Made by a program: the position numbers and the translations under genes
Assembly (NCBI RefSeq): GCF_000421405.1
Contig: NZ_ATWY01000007.1
Coordinates: 1 to 64,000 of the forward strand
Direction: 5' to 3'
Origin: Butyrivibrio sp. NC2007
GTDB taxonomy: Bacteria > Bacillota > Clostridia > Lachnospirales > Lachnospiraceae
DNA: 64,000 bases
The notes under the pieces: generated by a model
What the model was told of the DNA's origin: nothing
The model's input: the letters and a program-made list of their open reading frames with translations, nothing else
Database searches by the model: none
Part shown: piece by piece, positions 16,584 through 25,624 of the stretch
How the letters are laid out: each line of letters opens with the position of its first letter
How positions within the stretch are numbered: position 1 is the stretch's first letter

Positions 16584-17553
16584 TATTCAGATACTTGTCC
16601 AAAGTGGTGAGTACATCGGTGAAATACTGCTTGCGTGTAATTTCGTCTGCGTTGAAGATCTCATGCCTCGACTTTTCATAGTGGTGAAAAACGGCGGCGG
16701 GTACATTTTCTTTAAAAGCCTCGTAGCCGGCCGGATCGATGAGATGATCGCAACCTGCAGTCATTACGGTTAGCGGAATTTTAATTTTACCTGCATTCTT
16801 AATTGCCTTTCTCGATGCCTTCATGCTGGCAACGGCCCAGCCAAAGGAAGCTCCGCAGGTCTGATAGTGCTCATCGGCTCTTCGCATTGAGAGCTGGAAT
16901 TCAAACCTTGGGGCAGAGATGGCGCTGCTGTTTGTAACTGTTACTGTAGGATCAAAGTGCTTCTGATTAGGCGCAAGCTTTTTGCTCTTACCTGTAAGCT
17001 TTGCATAGAGCCCTATAAGAGTAACCAGAATCGCCGGATAGTCTGCTCCCTTCATCTTCATCATGGGAGAGCTGAGGATAGCTGCCTTAAAAGTTTCGGG
17101 ATGTTCTTCAAGGTAAAGTGCTCCTGTGCATCCGCCCATGGAATGAGCGATCAAAAAGAGCGGAAGATCACCCAAATTGGGCTCTACCACAGCTTTTATA
17201 AAGTGATGCAGGTCTTTTACATAGGTTTCATAACTATCGATATATATGACGTCCGGCTCGGGGCACTTGCCCTCTGAATAGCCATGTCCTCGCTGTTCCA
17301 TGAAAAAGACCTTGTAGCCTGCCCTGTAAAGATACCAGAGATATTCTCTGTACTTTTCGATAAATTCTGCCATTCCGTGAACAACAACGATGCAGGCCTT
17401 AGGGTTATCAGGTGTTATGGTAAAATACCGAAGCCTTGTGCCATCAAAGCTCTCGTGGGTACCTGAGACTGCCTCTTTATCAAACCATGCTTTATTTTCA
17501 TTTTCCATTGCAGAAAGGAAGTCATCCTCTCCGAGAAACTTTATGTCTGTCAT
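16573..17553 (-). CDS. Alpha/beta hydrolase, lysophospholipase/monoglyceride-lipase type
   Basis: The 326-residue protein is a serine hydrolase of the Hydrolase_4 type. The oxyanion region VVHGMAEFIEKY lies near residue 58, EQRGHGYSEG near 94, the nucleophile elbow AHSMGG near 144, an acidic residue near DHLID (about 275) and the catalytic histidine in SRHEIFN. No signal peptide is seen, so it acts in the cytoplasm, on lysophospholipid or monoacylglycerol-like esters by analogy. The ATG overlaps the transporter stop (ATGA), showing coupling. Confidence 0.87.
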   Translation of the reverse strand: MTDIKFLGEDDFLSAMENENKAWFDKEAVSGTHESFDGTRLRYFTITPDNPKACIVVVHGMAEFIEKYREYLWYLYRAGYKVFFMEQRGHGYSEGKCPEPDVIYIDSYETYVKDLHHFIKAVVEPNLGDLPLFLIAHSMGGCTGALYLEEHPETFKAAILSSPMMKMKGADYPAILVTLIGLYAKLTGKSKKLAPNQKHFDPTVTVTNSSAISAPRFEFQLSMRRADEHYQTCGASFGWAVASMKASRKAIKNAGKIKIPLTVMTAGCDHLIDPAGYEAFKENVPAAVFHHYEKSRHEIFNADEITRKQYFTDVLTTLDKYLNNAK

Positions 17554-19031
17554 TTGTTTGTTCCCTTAGTGAGTGTATTTGCCGGGTTCCACAGTTTGTC
17601 ATAAGAAATGCCGGTTACTTTTTCGCAGATTTTCTTTTCCATACCGTTTGCTTCTGTATCTATCTGGCCTTTGCGTCTTGCAATCTCTGTCTGGACTACC
17701 TTAAACTCTTTTCCTGTAAGAGGGAAGATGTAGCCGACAATAATGAGAAGAGCCATGAGGATCACAGGAACAAATACAAAGATATATACGATGCCCCTTT
17801 GGGTCTCGAGGCTCTGTCTTATCTTGTTGTTGGCAAGATAGGAGTCATAGCCTACAGCTGCAAGCAGAAAGCCTATGGTTGCGTTTGACAGACCGGCTGA
17901 TATCTTTCTTGCAAAGGTTGCCATTCCTGAAACTATGCCGGGTCTTCTGATGGAAGTGATAAGCTCATCGACATCAGCCATGTCAGCCATGATCGAGAAG
18001 ATACTGGTCAGAGTTGCAGCGTTACCAAGTCCTATGATAGCTGTGAGTATAAGAATCGGAACAAGGGATGCACCTTCCTTGGAAACGAATAAAAGACCAA
18101 GTGTTGCGAAAAGCCTCATAGGTGCACCGATAAGGATAGTGGTTCTCTTGGAGGTCACGTTCATCACAGGGCCCCAGATCAGCATTCCAATCAGCTGAGA
18201 TGCTAAAAGAGTAGCCATAAGAGCTATAAAACATCCGTTATTGTAACCGTTTAAAACGTCGTCACAGTAAATGAGTGCCATTCCTGAAACGATGTCCATA
18301 CCACACTGTCCGAAGAGATATATGCCGATAAAGAGCCTGAAGGATCTGCTCTTGAATACGCTTATAGCCTGAGGAAAGCTCTCAACAATGCTGGACTTAA
18401 CAGGTGGCTTTGGATGTTCCCAGGTTCCTGCAAAGGTCACCATGGATGTTGCGAAGAACAGGAATCCGAACAAAAGCGCACAGGTTAAGTACTGTGCCGG
18501 ATTAGTGTTGTCTTTTATGATGAAGGTCGGAACAAGGCCACAGACAGCGGAACCTATTGTGGACCAGATCATGCGGACATTTGAGAACTTTGCCCTTATG
18601 GTATAGTCATCGATCATATCCGGAAGAAGTCCGTTATATGGAACCGATATGATGGTAAAACCAGTGGAGAAAAGGCAGTACATAAACAGATAGAATGCGT
18701 ACATGGCGCCTGCCGACTTAGTGGGAATTGTGACCCACATCACAACGAAGGTGAGAGCTGATATTATTCCGCCCACCAGAATATAGAATCTCTTTGGACC
18801 AAATCTTGACACCGTTCTGTCGGTGATGTTGCCCATGATAGGATCGGTTATGGCATCCCAGATCTTTCCCACAAGTGGGATGGTACCTGCAAGTGCAGCC
18901 GGCATACCCAGTGCCTTGATAAGAAAGGCTGTGAAGAAGGTGTTGATGATGACAAATGCACCTCCGCTGTAGAACTCAGCCATACCGTAGAGATTACGAC
19001 TTAGTAGAGAATAGTTTTCTTTTTTACCCAT
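17550..19031 (-). CDS. GPH-family (MelB-like) sugar:cation symporter
   Basis: The 493-residue membrane protein has about twelve helices and the signature of the glycoside-pentoside-hexuronide family: the DAITDPIMGNITDR loop after helix 2 and RFGPKRFYIL. These proteins import sugars or glycosides with sodium or protons. The C-terminal cytoplasmic tail (REGIN with IARRKGQIDTEANG) is family-like. The start at 19031 has GGGGG seven bases upstream; a longer frame beginning at 19052 is not supported. It leads a three-gene minus-strand operon divergent from a TetR regulator, which probably controls it. Confidence 0.88.
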   Translation of the reverse strand: MGKKENYSLLSRNLYGMAEFYSGGAFVIINTFFTAFLIKALGMPAALAGTIPLVGKIWDAITDPIMGNITDRTVSRFGPKRFYILVGGIISALTFVVMWVTIPTKSAGAMYAFYLFMYCLFSTGFTIISVPYNGLLPDMIDDYTIRAKFSNVRMIWSTIGSAVCGLVPTFIIKDNTNPAQYLTCALLFGFLFFATSMVTFAGTWEHPKPPVKSSIVESFPQAISVFKSRSFRLFIGIYLFGQCGMDIVSGMALIYCDDVLNGYNNGCFIALMATLLASQLIGMLIWGPVMNVTSKRTTILIGAPMRLFATLGLLFVSKEGASLVPILILTAIIGLGNAATLTSIFSIMADMADVDELITSIRRPGIVSGMATFARKISAGLSNATIGFLLAAVGYDSYLANNKIRQSLETQRGIVYIFVFVPVILMALLIIVGYIFPLTGKEFKVVQTEIARRKGQIDTEANGMEKKICEKVTGISYDKLWNPANTLTKGTNK

Positions 19032-19098
19032 AATTTGACCCCCTGAAAACAATACATTTTATCCTTATATTTTATCACAAATTATTTATTAAATCTTC

Positions 19099-19127
19099 TT
19101 TACAGTGCCCTGGCGTTGGGGTAGAAT
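19099..19127 (+). promoter_or_regulatory. Promoter of the tetR operon
   Basis: TTTACA (19099-19104), a 17-base spacer and TAGAAT (19122-19127) form a good promoter. Transcription would begin near 19134, at the left arm of an inverted repeat. Confidence 0.65.
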
Positions 19128-19135
19128 AATAACGC

Positions 19136-19175
19136 ACGCTACTAAATTAGATAGTCTGAAATTCATAAGTAGCGT
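19136..19175. promoter_or_regulatory. Inverted repeat between the tetR promoter and its start
   Basis: ACGCTACT (19136-19143) and AGTAGCGT (19168-19175) are perfect 8-bp arms separated by 24 bases. It may be a TetR operator with distant half-sites or an mRNA hairpin just before the AGGAGG of the tetR gene. Confidence 0.5.
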
Positions 19176-19194
19176 TCTTATCAGGAGGAGATTT

Positions 19195-19746
19195 ATGTCT
19201 AGAAAAGCTACCATTACGCAAAAAGAAATAGTGAATGCTGCGTTTAAAATAACCAAGAAAGAGGGCTTTGAGTCAATTACTTCCAGAAAACTTGCTGCTG
19301 CAACAGGTTGCTCTACACAGCCTATCTTCAGAGTCTATGAGACCATGGACGAGCTTAAGAAGGACGTTTATGCCAAGACAGCTGAGTTCTATTCCGAGTA
19401 CTATTCAGAGTTTGCCAAGAACCATGAGGTTCCTTTTGTTGACCTCGGCCTTGCATATATCGGCTTTGCCCAGAAGTATCCACATCTCTTCAAGCTCCTT
19501 TTCGTATCAGGCCAGACACCTGACGGCAAGAGCATGTACGATCTTGTAAACGGAACTGATGAGAACGTGGTAAAAGAGATAAACAGAGCCACAGCAGCCG
19601 GTGCAAAGAATGCACAGCAGCTCTTTATGCAGATGTGGATATTCATCCACGGTGCAGGATGCATGGCAGTTACAGGAGATTATGACCTCGATGAGGCTAC
19701 CAGCGTAAACATGCTTGAATCAGTATACAGATCATTTGCACAATAA
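19195..19746 (+). CDS. TetR/AcrR-family regulator
   Basis: The 183-residue protein has an N-terminal TetR helix-turn-helix (ITSRKLAAATGCSTQPIFRVYETMDEL, about residues 24-50) and an alpha-helical ligand domain with a C-terminal part like the WHG/TetR_C groups. It probably binds the divergent intergenic region and controls the transporter/hydrolase/helicase operon or itself. ATG 19195 has AGGAGG six bases before it; a frame extending to 19105 would cover the promoter and is rejected. Confidence 0.85.
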   Translation: MSRKATITQKEIVNAAFKITKKEGFESITSRKLAAATGCSTQPIFRVYETMDELKKDVYAKTAEFYSEYYSEFAKNHEVPFVDLGLAYIGFAQKYPHLFKLLFVSGQTPDGKSMYDLVNGTDENVVKEINRATAAGAKNAQQLFMQMWIFIHGAGCMAVTGDYDLDEATSVNMLESVYRSFAQ

Positions 19747-19771
19747 CAGGGCTGTAGGTTTTTGAGGGGTT

Positions 19772-20713
19772 ATGAAGTTCGAAGCAGACGTAGATGTAAT
19801 TACCAGAATAAATGAATGCTACTCCAGGATGAGCAAGGGCAAAAAGAACATTGCCAGCTATATCTGTGATCACTACGAGCAGGCTGTATTCATGACAGCT
19901 GCTGAACTCGGCAAGATCGTAGGGATGAGTGAATCTACCGTTGTAAGATTTGCCATGAGTCTCGGATATGAAGGATATCCCGAGTTTCAGAAGGCGCTTG
20001 CTTCCTGGGTGGGAGATAAGTTCGGATCCGTAGAGAAGGTAGGCAGGAGATTTGGCAAGAGTAGTGAAGGCGAGATTCTCCAGGCAATCCTTACATCTGA
20101 TATTTCAAATATTCAGCACACCATAAATAATATTGATGTTGCTGCCTTTAAGACAGCGGTTGATATTATTCTCAAGGCCAGAACGGTCTATATTGTAGGC
20201 CTTCGCAGCTGCGAGCCTCTTGCTGATTTTCTTCACTTCTATCTGAATATGATAAGAGGAAACAACGTTCTGATCAGGACCACCAGCGTCAGTGAGATGT
20301 TTGAGCAGATGATCAGGATCGGAGACAGAGACTGCATCATAGGGATCAGCTTCCCGAGATATTCCATGAGAACACTTAAGTGCATGGAGTTTGCCAATGA
20401 CAGAAACGCCAAGGTCATCACCATTACCGATTCTGTCCACTCACCCATGAACCTGTACTCATCCTGTAATATACTGGCGAAGAGTGAGATGGCTTCAATC
20501 GTTGATTCTCTTGTCGCGCCTCTCAGTGTAATAAACGCACTGGTTGTAGCTCTTTGCATGAGAAGACCCAATGAGGTTCAGGCTGACCTTAAGATGCTGG
20601 AAGAGACCTGGAACAATTATCAGGTATATCTCAATGACGAGATAGACTTTGCTTCTGACGATCTGGGGATGCACCTGGTAAATACTCCCCTTGGTCGCAA
20701 GGATAAGGAATAA
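19772..20713 (+). CDS. RpiR/MurR-family transcriptional regulator with SIS domain
   Basis: The 313-residue protein has the RpiR helix-turn-helix (MTAAELGKIVGMSESTVVRFAMSLGYEGYPEFQ, about residues 43-75) and a C-terminal phosphosugar-binding SIS domain (VYIVGLRSCEPLADFLHFYL near 140, IGISFPRYSMRTL near 190). Members repress or activate sugar-phosphate genes. The ATG comes shortly after GAGGGG. It follows tetR by 25 bases and precedes the flavoprotein gene by one base, so these are probably co-transcribed. The target genes and ligand are not identifiable here. Confidence 0.88.
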   Translation: MKFEADVDVITRINECYSRMSKGKKNIASYICDHYEQAVFMTAAELGKIVGMSESTVVRFAMSLGYEGYPEFQKALASWVGDKFGSVEKVGRRFGKSSEGEILQAILTSDISNIQHTINNIDVAAFKTAVDIILKARTVYIVGLRSCEPLADFLHFYLNMIRGNNVLIRTTSVSEMFEQMIRIGDRDCIIGISFPRYSMRTLKCMEFANDRNAKVITITDSVHSPMNLYSSCNILAKSEMASIVDSLVAPLSVINALVVALCMRRPNEVQADLKMLEETWNNYQVYLNDEIDFASDDLGMHLVNTPLGRKDKE

Positions 20714-20714
20714 T

Positions 20715-21983
20715 ATGAAAAAAATAGCAGTGATCGGCTGCGGAGCAGCCGGTATGATGGCGGCGCTAGCTGCTGCGGAGAGCGGCGGAAGCGTCACTAT
20801 TTTTGAGAAAAATGAAAAGCCCGGAAAAAAGATCTACATAACCGGTAAGGGAAGGTGCAATGTCACCAACGCCTGCGATGTCACAGACTTTTTTGACAAT
20901 GTCAGAAGAAATCCCAGATTTTTGTACAGCGCAGTCTATAGCTATGATAACAGGGCTGTTATGGACTTTTTTGAGGAAAACGGATGTCATTTGAAGGTGG
21001 AGAGAGGTGACAGGGTATTTCCTGTTTCCGATCATTCATCGGATATCATAAGGACTTTATTTAATGCCGTTAAGAAAGCCGGCGTAAGTGTTAAACTTGA
21101 AGTTGAGGTGTTCTCCGTAGAAGCTGAGCAAGGCGCTGTAAAGGCAATAACCTACAGCAAAAAGGATGAGCCCATAACAAGAGAAGAGTTTGACAGCGTG
21201 ATCGTATGTACAGGTGGCCTTTCCTATCCATCAACAGGCTCTACCGGCGACGGATACAGATTTGCCAAAGATCTTGGACACACAGTGGTTCCCACAAGAC
21301 CATCACTGGTTCCCTTTGAAGTTGAGGAAGACTGGTGCACGGATCTACAGGGTCTCTCTCTTAAAAATGTGGGCCTTAAACTCTTTTTGGAGGATCCTTC
21401 AAAAGACAAAGCACCTGCCAAGAAGGTTAAGCCCGTATATGACGGCTTCGGAGAGATGCTCTTTACACATTTCGGTATAAGTGGTCCGCTGGTTCTGACA
21501 TCGAGCTGCTTCTACGAGAAGGACAAAAAAGGAAGATTTCTTTTGGACCTCAAGCCCGCACTTGATGAAGCTCAGCTTGATAAGCGAATCCTTAGGGACT
21601 TCGATGATGCTCCTAACAGACAGTTTAAAAATGCGCTGGGAGGTCTTTTCCCTTCAAAGCTGATACCTGTGATGATCAGACTCTCCGGAATTGATCCGGA
21701 AAAGCCTGTAAACAGCATCACCAGAGAGGAGAGGCTCTCCTTTGGAAAACTCATCAAGAACCTTCCGATGACGATTAAGAAGACAAGGGACTTTAATGAG
21801 GCTATAATTACAAGAGGTGGTGTAAGTGTAAAAGAAGTTGATCCTTCCACCATGGAATCCAAGCTGGTTTCGGGACTTTTCTTTGCCGGAGAAGTTCTTG
21901 ATGTAGATACCGTGACGGGAGGCTTTAACCTTCAGGTTGCCTGGTCCACGGGACATCTTGCGGGAATCAGTGCAGTAAATTAA
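20715..21983 (+). CDS. BaiN/HI0933-family flavoprotein
   Basis: This 422-residue NAD(P)/FAD-dependent oxidoreductase begins with the dinucleotide motif VIGCGAAGMMAALAAAESG and FEKNEKPGKKIYITGKGRCNVTN, the HI0933 signature. The C-terminus has GGVSVKEVDPSTMESKLVSGLFFAGEVLDVD and GGFNLQ, typical for the family. BaiN works in bile acid dehydroxylation in one gut organism, but most family members are of unknown function, so no substrate is claimed. An in-frame start at 20691 lies inside rpiR and is less likely than ATG 20715. Confidence 0.85.
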   Translation: MKKIAVIGCGAAGMMAALAAAESGGSVTIFEKNEKPGKKIYITGKGRCNVTNACDVTDFFDNVRRNPRFLYSAVYSYDNRAVMDFFEENGCHLKVERGDRVFPVSDHSSDIIRTLFNAVKKAGVSVKLEVEVFSVEAEQGAVKAITYSKKDEPITREEFDSVIVCTGGLSYPSTGSTGDGYRFAKDLGHTVVPTRPSLVPFEVEEDWCTDLQGLSLKNVGLKLFLEDPSKDKAPAKKVKPVYDGFGEMLFTHFGISGPLVLTSSCFYEKDKKGRFLLDLKPALDEAQLDKRILRDFDDAPNRQFKNALGGLFPSKLIPVMIRLSGIDPEKPVNSITREERLSFGKLIKNLPMTIKKTRDFNEAIITRGGVSVKEVDPSTMESKLVSGLFFAGEVLDVDTVTGGFNLQVAWSTGHLAGISAVN

Positions 21984-22002
21984 ATTCAGGAGATTAAGTA
22001 CA

Positions 22003-22671
22003 ATGAGCAGAAGTATAGCAATAGACGGACCTGCCGGAGCAGGAAAGAGCACCATTGCCAAGAAGGTTGCCAAGGAACTTGGTTTTATCTATGTGGATAC
22101 CGGTGCAATGTACAGAGCAATGGCCCTGTATATGATAAATAACGGAATTGATGCAAGTGAGTCCGAGAAGATAAGCGCCACATGCCAAAGCGCAGATATA
22201 ACCATCAAATATGAGAATGGAATCCAGGTGGTTTATCTTAACGGAGAGAATGTAAACTCTCTTATAAGAACAGAGGCAGTAGGCAACATGGCTTCAGCCA
22301 GCAGCGTAAACGGCGATGTAAGGAAAAAGCTCGTTGAGCTTCAGCAAAAGCTTGCTAAGACCACTGACGTTGTTATGGACGGAAGAGATATCGGAACCGT
22401 GGTTCTTCCCGGGGCAGATCTTAAGATTTATCTCACAGCAAGCTCTAAGGTAAGAGCTGAGCGCAGATACAAAGAGCTCACAGAAAAGGGCGTAAGCTGT
22501 GACTTTGATGCTATCGAGAAGGACATTATCGACAGAGATTACCGCGACATGCACAGGGAGATATCTCCGCTTAAACAGGCTGAAGATGCGGTGCTTTTGG
22601 ATTCATCCGAGATGACTATTGACGAGGTTAAGGACAGGATACTTGAGCTGTACCATATAGCTGTGGGGTGA
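22003..22671 (+). CDS. cmk: Cytidylate kinase
   Basis: The 222-residue enzyme phosphorylates CMP and dCMP. The P-loop DGPAGAGKSTIAK is at residues 8-20, DTGAMYRA follows near 33, the CMP-specific insert is present (about 50-100) and DGRDIGTVVLP lies near 125, with RYKELTEKG in the lid. GCAGGAGATTAAG provides the ribosome site. In Clostridia cmk commonly precedes ispH and the S1 gene, as here. Confidence 0.95.
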   Translation: MSRSIAIDGPAGAGKSTIAKKVAKELGFIYVDTGAMYRAMALYMINNGIDASESEKISATCQSADITIKYENGIQVVYLNGENVNSLIRTEAVGNMASASSVNGDVRKKLVELQQKLAKTTDVVMDGRDIGTVVLPGADLKIYLTASSKVRAERRYKELTEKGVSCDFDAIEKDIIDRDYRDMHREISPLKQAEDAVLLDSSEMTIDEVKDRILELYHIAVG

Positions 22672-22675
22672 TGAT

Positions 22676-23527
22676 ATGGAAGTAATCGTAGCCGAACATG
22701 CAGGTTTTTGCTTTGGAGTTACCAAGGCGGTGGAAACCGTATACGAGCAGATTGGAAAAGAAAATTCGAATATTTATACATACGGTCCGATTATTCACAA
22801 TGAGACCGTTGTAAGCGACCTTGAGAAAAAGGGCGTTAAGGTAATAGAGAGCGTGGATGAGCTTGAAGGCATAGGCAGTGGCACGGTTGTTATACGTTCC
22901 CACGGAGTCACCAAAGAAGTTCATCAAAAGCTTGAGCAGTCGGGACTTAATGTAATTGATGCCACCTGCCCCTTTGTTAAGAGGATCCACAGGATCGTGG
23001 AGGAAGAGAGCAAAAAGGGAAAGAGCATCATAGTTGTGGGGAGCGAGAGCCATCCGGAAGTAGAGGGAATTGTAAGCTACGCCACCGGCCCTGTGTACGT
23101 TATAGACTCCCCGGAAAAGGCCATGGAATTTGAAGGTGACAAAAAACTCGAGTACACAGTCGTGTCCCAGACTACCTTTAACAAAAACAAATTTCAAGAA
23201 ACCATTGAAATCTTTAAAAATGTTGGTTACAATATTAATATTGTGAATACAATATGCAATGCCACTGACGAAAGGCAGACAGAAGCTGAGGAAATTGCAT
23301 CAAGAGCTGACGTCATGATCGTCATAGGAGGCACACACAGTTCCAATTCAAGGAAACTGTACGAGATTTGTGCAAATAAATGCACAAATACATATTTTAT
23401 TCAGACTTTAGATGATCTTCATCTGGAGATACCCAGATCGGCCAAGCTGATTGGGATTACCGCCGGGGCTTCAACCCCAAAGAACATTATTGAGGAGGTT
23501 CAGAAACATGTCAGAACAAACTTTTGA
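22676..23527 (+). CDS. ispH: 4-hydroxy-3-methylbut-2-enyl diphosphate reductase
   Basis: The 283-residue iron-sulfur enzyme makes IPP and DMAPP, the last step of the MEP pathway. Cluster cysteines are in AGFCFGVTKAV (about residue 12), DATCPFVKR (about 96) and VNTICNATDERQ (about 196). HNETVV and the SHGV motif also match. In many Lachnospiraceae and Clostridia ispH is fused to ribosomal protein S1; here it ends in its own TGA, 20 bases into the S1 gene, in a different frame. Confidence 0.95.
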   Translation: MEVIVAEHAGFCFGVTKAVETVYEQIGKENSNIYTYGPIIHNETVVSDLEKKGVKVIESVDELEGIGSGTVVIRSHGVTKEVHQKLEQSGLNVIDATCPFVKRIHRIVEEESKKGKSIIVVGSESHPEVEGIVSYATGPVYVIDSPEKAMEFEGDKKLEYTVVSQTTFNKNKFQETIEIFKNVGYNINIVNTICNATDERQTEAEEIASRADVMIVIGGTHSSNSRKLYEICANKCTNTYFIQTLDDLHLEIPRSAKLIGITAGASTPKNIIEEVQKHVRTNF

Positions 23528-24653
23528 ACAGATGCTTAACGAATCGTTCAAAACAATTCACACAGGGGAGGTTGTAGAGGGAACTGTTATTGACGTTAAG
23601 CCTGACGAGATAATCCTTAACATTGGTTACAAGTCCGACGGTGTTTTAACAAAGAGCGAATACTCTAACGACAACAGTATTGACCTTACAACAGCCGTTA
23701 AGGTTGGCGACACAATGGACGTTAAGGTCCTTAAGACCAACGATGCAGACGGCCAGGTTATTCTTTCATACAAGAGACTTGCCCTTGACAGAGGCAACAA
23801 GAGAATTGAGGAAGCATTCAACAACAAGGAAGTTCTTACAGCTAAGGTTGTACAGGTACTTGAGGGTGGACTTACAGTAGTAGTTGATGAAGTTAGAATC
23901 TTCATCCCTGCAAGCCTTGTATCAGACAGCTATGAGAAAGATCTTTCCAAGTATCAGGATCAGGAGATCCAGTTCGTTGTAACCGAGTACAATCCTAAGA
24001 GAAGAAGATACATCGGTAACAGAAGAATGCTCGTAACAGCTGAGAAGGCAGAAGCAGCTAAGAAGCTCTTCGATACAATCCAGGCCGGCGACATCGTTGA
24101 CGGTGTAGTTAAGAACGTTACAGACTTTGGTGCATTCATTGATCTCGGCGGAGCAGATGGTCTTCTCCACATCTCAGAGATGAGCTGGGGCCGTGTTGAG
24201 TCTCCTAAGAAGGCATTCAAGATCGGCGATACAGTTAAGGTTCTTGTTAAGTCAATCGACGGAAGCAAGATCGCTCTTTCAAGAAAGTTCGATAATGAGA
24301 ACCCTTGGAAGGATGCTACTGAGAAGTATGCAGTTGGAAACATCGTAAAGGGTAAGGTTGCCAGAATGACAGACTTCGGTGCATTCGTAGAGCTTGAGCC
24401 CGGTATCGACGCACTCCTTCATGTATCTCAGATTGCAAAAGAGCACGTTGAGAAGCCTGCAGATGTCCTTAAGGTAGGCCAGGAAGTAGAAGCTAAGATC
24501 GTAGACTTCAACGAAGCAGACAAGAAGATCAGCCTTTCAATCAAGGCTATGTTCGCTCCTGAGAAGGAAGAGGAAGCTCCTGCTGAGGAAGAGGGCGATG
24601 TAGTATCAGTTGACATCGACAAGGTTATTGCAGAGCAGAACGAAGAGAACTGA
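23508..24653 (+). CDS. rpsA: 30S ribosomal protein S1-like protein (four S1 domains)
   Basis: The 381-residue protein has four S1 RNA-binding domains, starting near residues 18, 103, 196 and 280; the third and fourth are best conserved (VTDFGAFIDLGGADGLLHISEMSW and MTDFGAFVELEPGIDALLHVSQIA), followed by an acidic tail. It helps the ribosome bind mRNA. AGGAGG sits nine bases before ATG 23508, inside the end of ispH. The frame is open further upstream, but the internal ribosome site and the typical MSEQTFEQML start support 23508. A strong terminator follows. Confidence 0.92.
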   Translation: MSEQTFEQMLNESFKTIHTGEVVEGTVIDVKPDEIILNIGYKSDGVLTKSEYSNDNSIDLTTAVKVGDTMDVKVLKTNDADGQVILSYKRLALDRGNKRIEEAFNNKEVLTAKVVQVLEGGLTVVVDEVRIFIPASLVSDSYEKDLSKYQDQEIQFVVTEYNPKRRRYIGNRRMLVTAEKAEAAKKLFDTIQAGDIVDGVVKNVTDFGAFIDLGGADGLLHISEMSWGRVESPKKAFKIGDTVKVLVKSIDGSKIALSRKFDNENPWKDATEKYAVGNIVKGKVARMTDFGAFVELEPGIDALLHVSQIAKEHVEKPADVLKVGQEVEAKIVDFNEADKKISLSIKAMFAPEKEEEAPAEEEGDVVSVDIDKVIAEQNEEN

Positions 24654-24669
24654 TCATACTGAAATTATT

Positions 24670-24702
24670 AAGGAGTGGAATATTATTCCACTCCTTATTT
24701 TT
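24670..24702 (+). terminator. Intrinsic terminator after rpsA
   Basis: AAGGAGTGGAA (24670-24680) and TTCCACTCCTT (24686-24696) form a perfect 11-bp stem with a five-base loop, followed by ATTTTTA. Confidence 0.92.
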
Positions 24703-24773
24703 ATGCAAAAATTGACGAAATTTTATTTATACTTATTTAATTTTACATACAATTCGAACTAATATAAAATTGA

Positions 24774-24789
24774 AGTAGTGACAACTACT
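24774..24789 (+). other. Small hairpin just upstream of cheR
   Basis: AGTAGT (24774-24779) and ACTACT (24784-24789) flank the loop GACA, 30 bases before the cheR ATG. A putative -35, TTGACG, lies at 24712 but no well-spaced -10 accompanies it, so the promoter of cheR is not clear. Confidence 0.35.
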
Positions 24790-24818
24790 AAATTTTGTTT
24801 AGGAGGGTATTGAGCTTT

Positions 24819-25604
24819 ATGGCAGCTGATTACGAGTGGTTCAAGAAAAATGTTTACGATCTGACCAAGATTGACTTAAACGCTTACAAAGAGAAGCAGA
24901 TGAAGAGAAGAATTGATACTCTGATCGGTAAGTATGAAGTTAACGGTTATGAAGGATTTTTTAATCTGATCAAGAAAGATAGAGAAGCCCTGGATTCCTT
25001 TGTTACATATCTGACCATCAATGTATCTGAGTTCTTCAGAAACAAAGAGCAGTGGGAGCTTATGGACAAAGAAATGGTTCCCGAGCTTATGAAGAAGTTC
25101 GGCAAGAACTTAAAGATCTGGAGTGCAGCATGCTCAACAGGTGATGAGCCTTATACCATCGTTATGATGCTCTCTAAGCACTTGCCACTTAACCAGATCA
25201 ACGTATATGCAACTGATCTTGATGCAGTAGTACTTGCCAAGGCTAAGGCAGCTATCTACGACAAGAAGGAAATTGCGGGAGTTCCTGAGGAGTTTAAAAA
25301 GAAATACTTCACAGAGACACCCGATGGCAAGATGAAGGTTTCAAGTGAGATCACATCAAGGGTTACCTTTAAACAGGCTGATCTTCTCCGCGATCCTTAT
25401 CCAAAGGATTGCCACCTGATCGTTTGCAGAAACGTTCTTATCTACTTCACTGAGGAAGCTAAGGACGATATTTTCAGAAAGTACTTTGCAAACCTTAAGC
25501 CCGGAGGAATTCTCTTTATAGGAAGTACCGAGCAGATCGTTAACTATAAGGATATCGGATTTGTCAGAAAGAACTCCTTCTACTACGAAAAGCCCATGAC
25601 ATAA
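24819..25604 (+). CDS. cheR: CheR-type chemoreceptor glutamate methyltransferase
   Basis: The 261-residue protein has the N-terminal four-helix CheR domain and the SAM-binding domain: IWSAACSTGDEPYTIVMML near residue 104, VYATDLDAVVL near 137, and the NVLIYFTEEA motif near 207. It methylates glutamates on methyl-accepting chemotaxis receptors. AGGAGGG lies 11 bases before ATG 24819. The gene stands alone between two strong terminators, not in a chemotaxis cluster, so its receptor partners are elsewhere. Confidence 0.93.
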   Translation: MAADYEWFKKNVYDLTKIDLNAYKEKQMKRRIDTLIGKYEVNGYEGFFNLIKKDREALDSFVTYLTINVSEFFRNKEQWELMDKEMVPELMKKFGKNLKIWSAACSTGDEPYTIVMMLSKHLPLNQINVYATDLDAVVLAKAKAAIYDKKEIAGVPEEFKKKYFTETPDGKMKVSSEITSRVTFKQADLLRDPYPKDCHLIVCRNVLIYFTEEAKDDIFRKYFANLKPGGILFIGSTEQIVNYKDIGFVRKNSFYYEKPMT

Positions 25605-25624
25605 GTTTAGAAAACATGATACTT

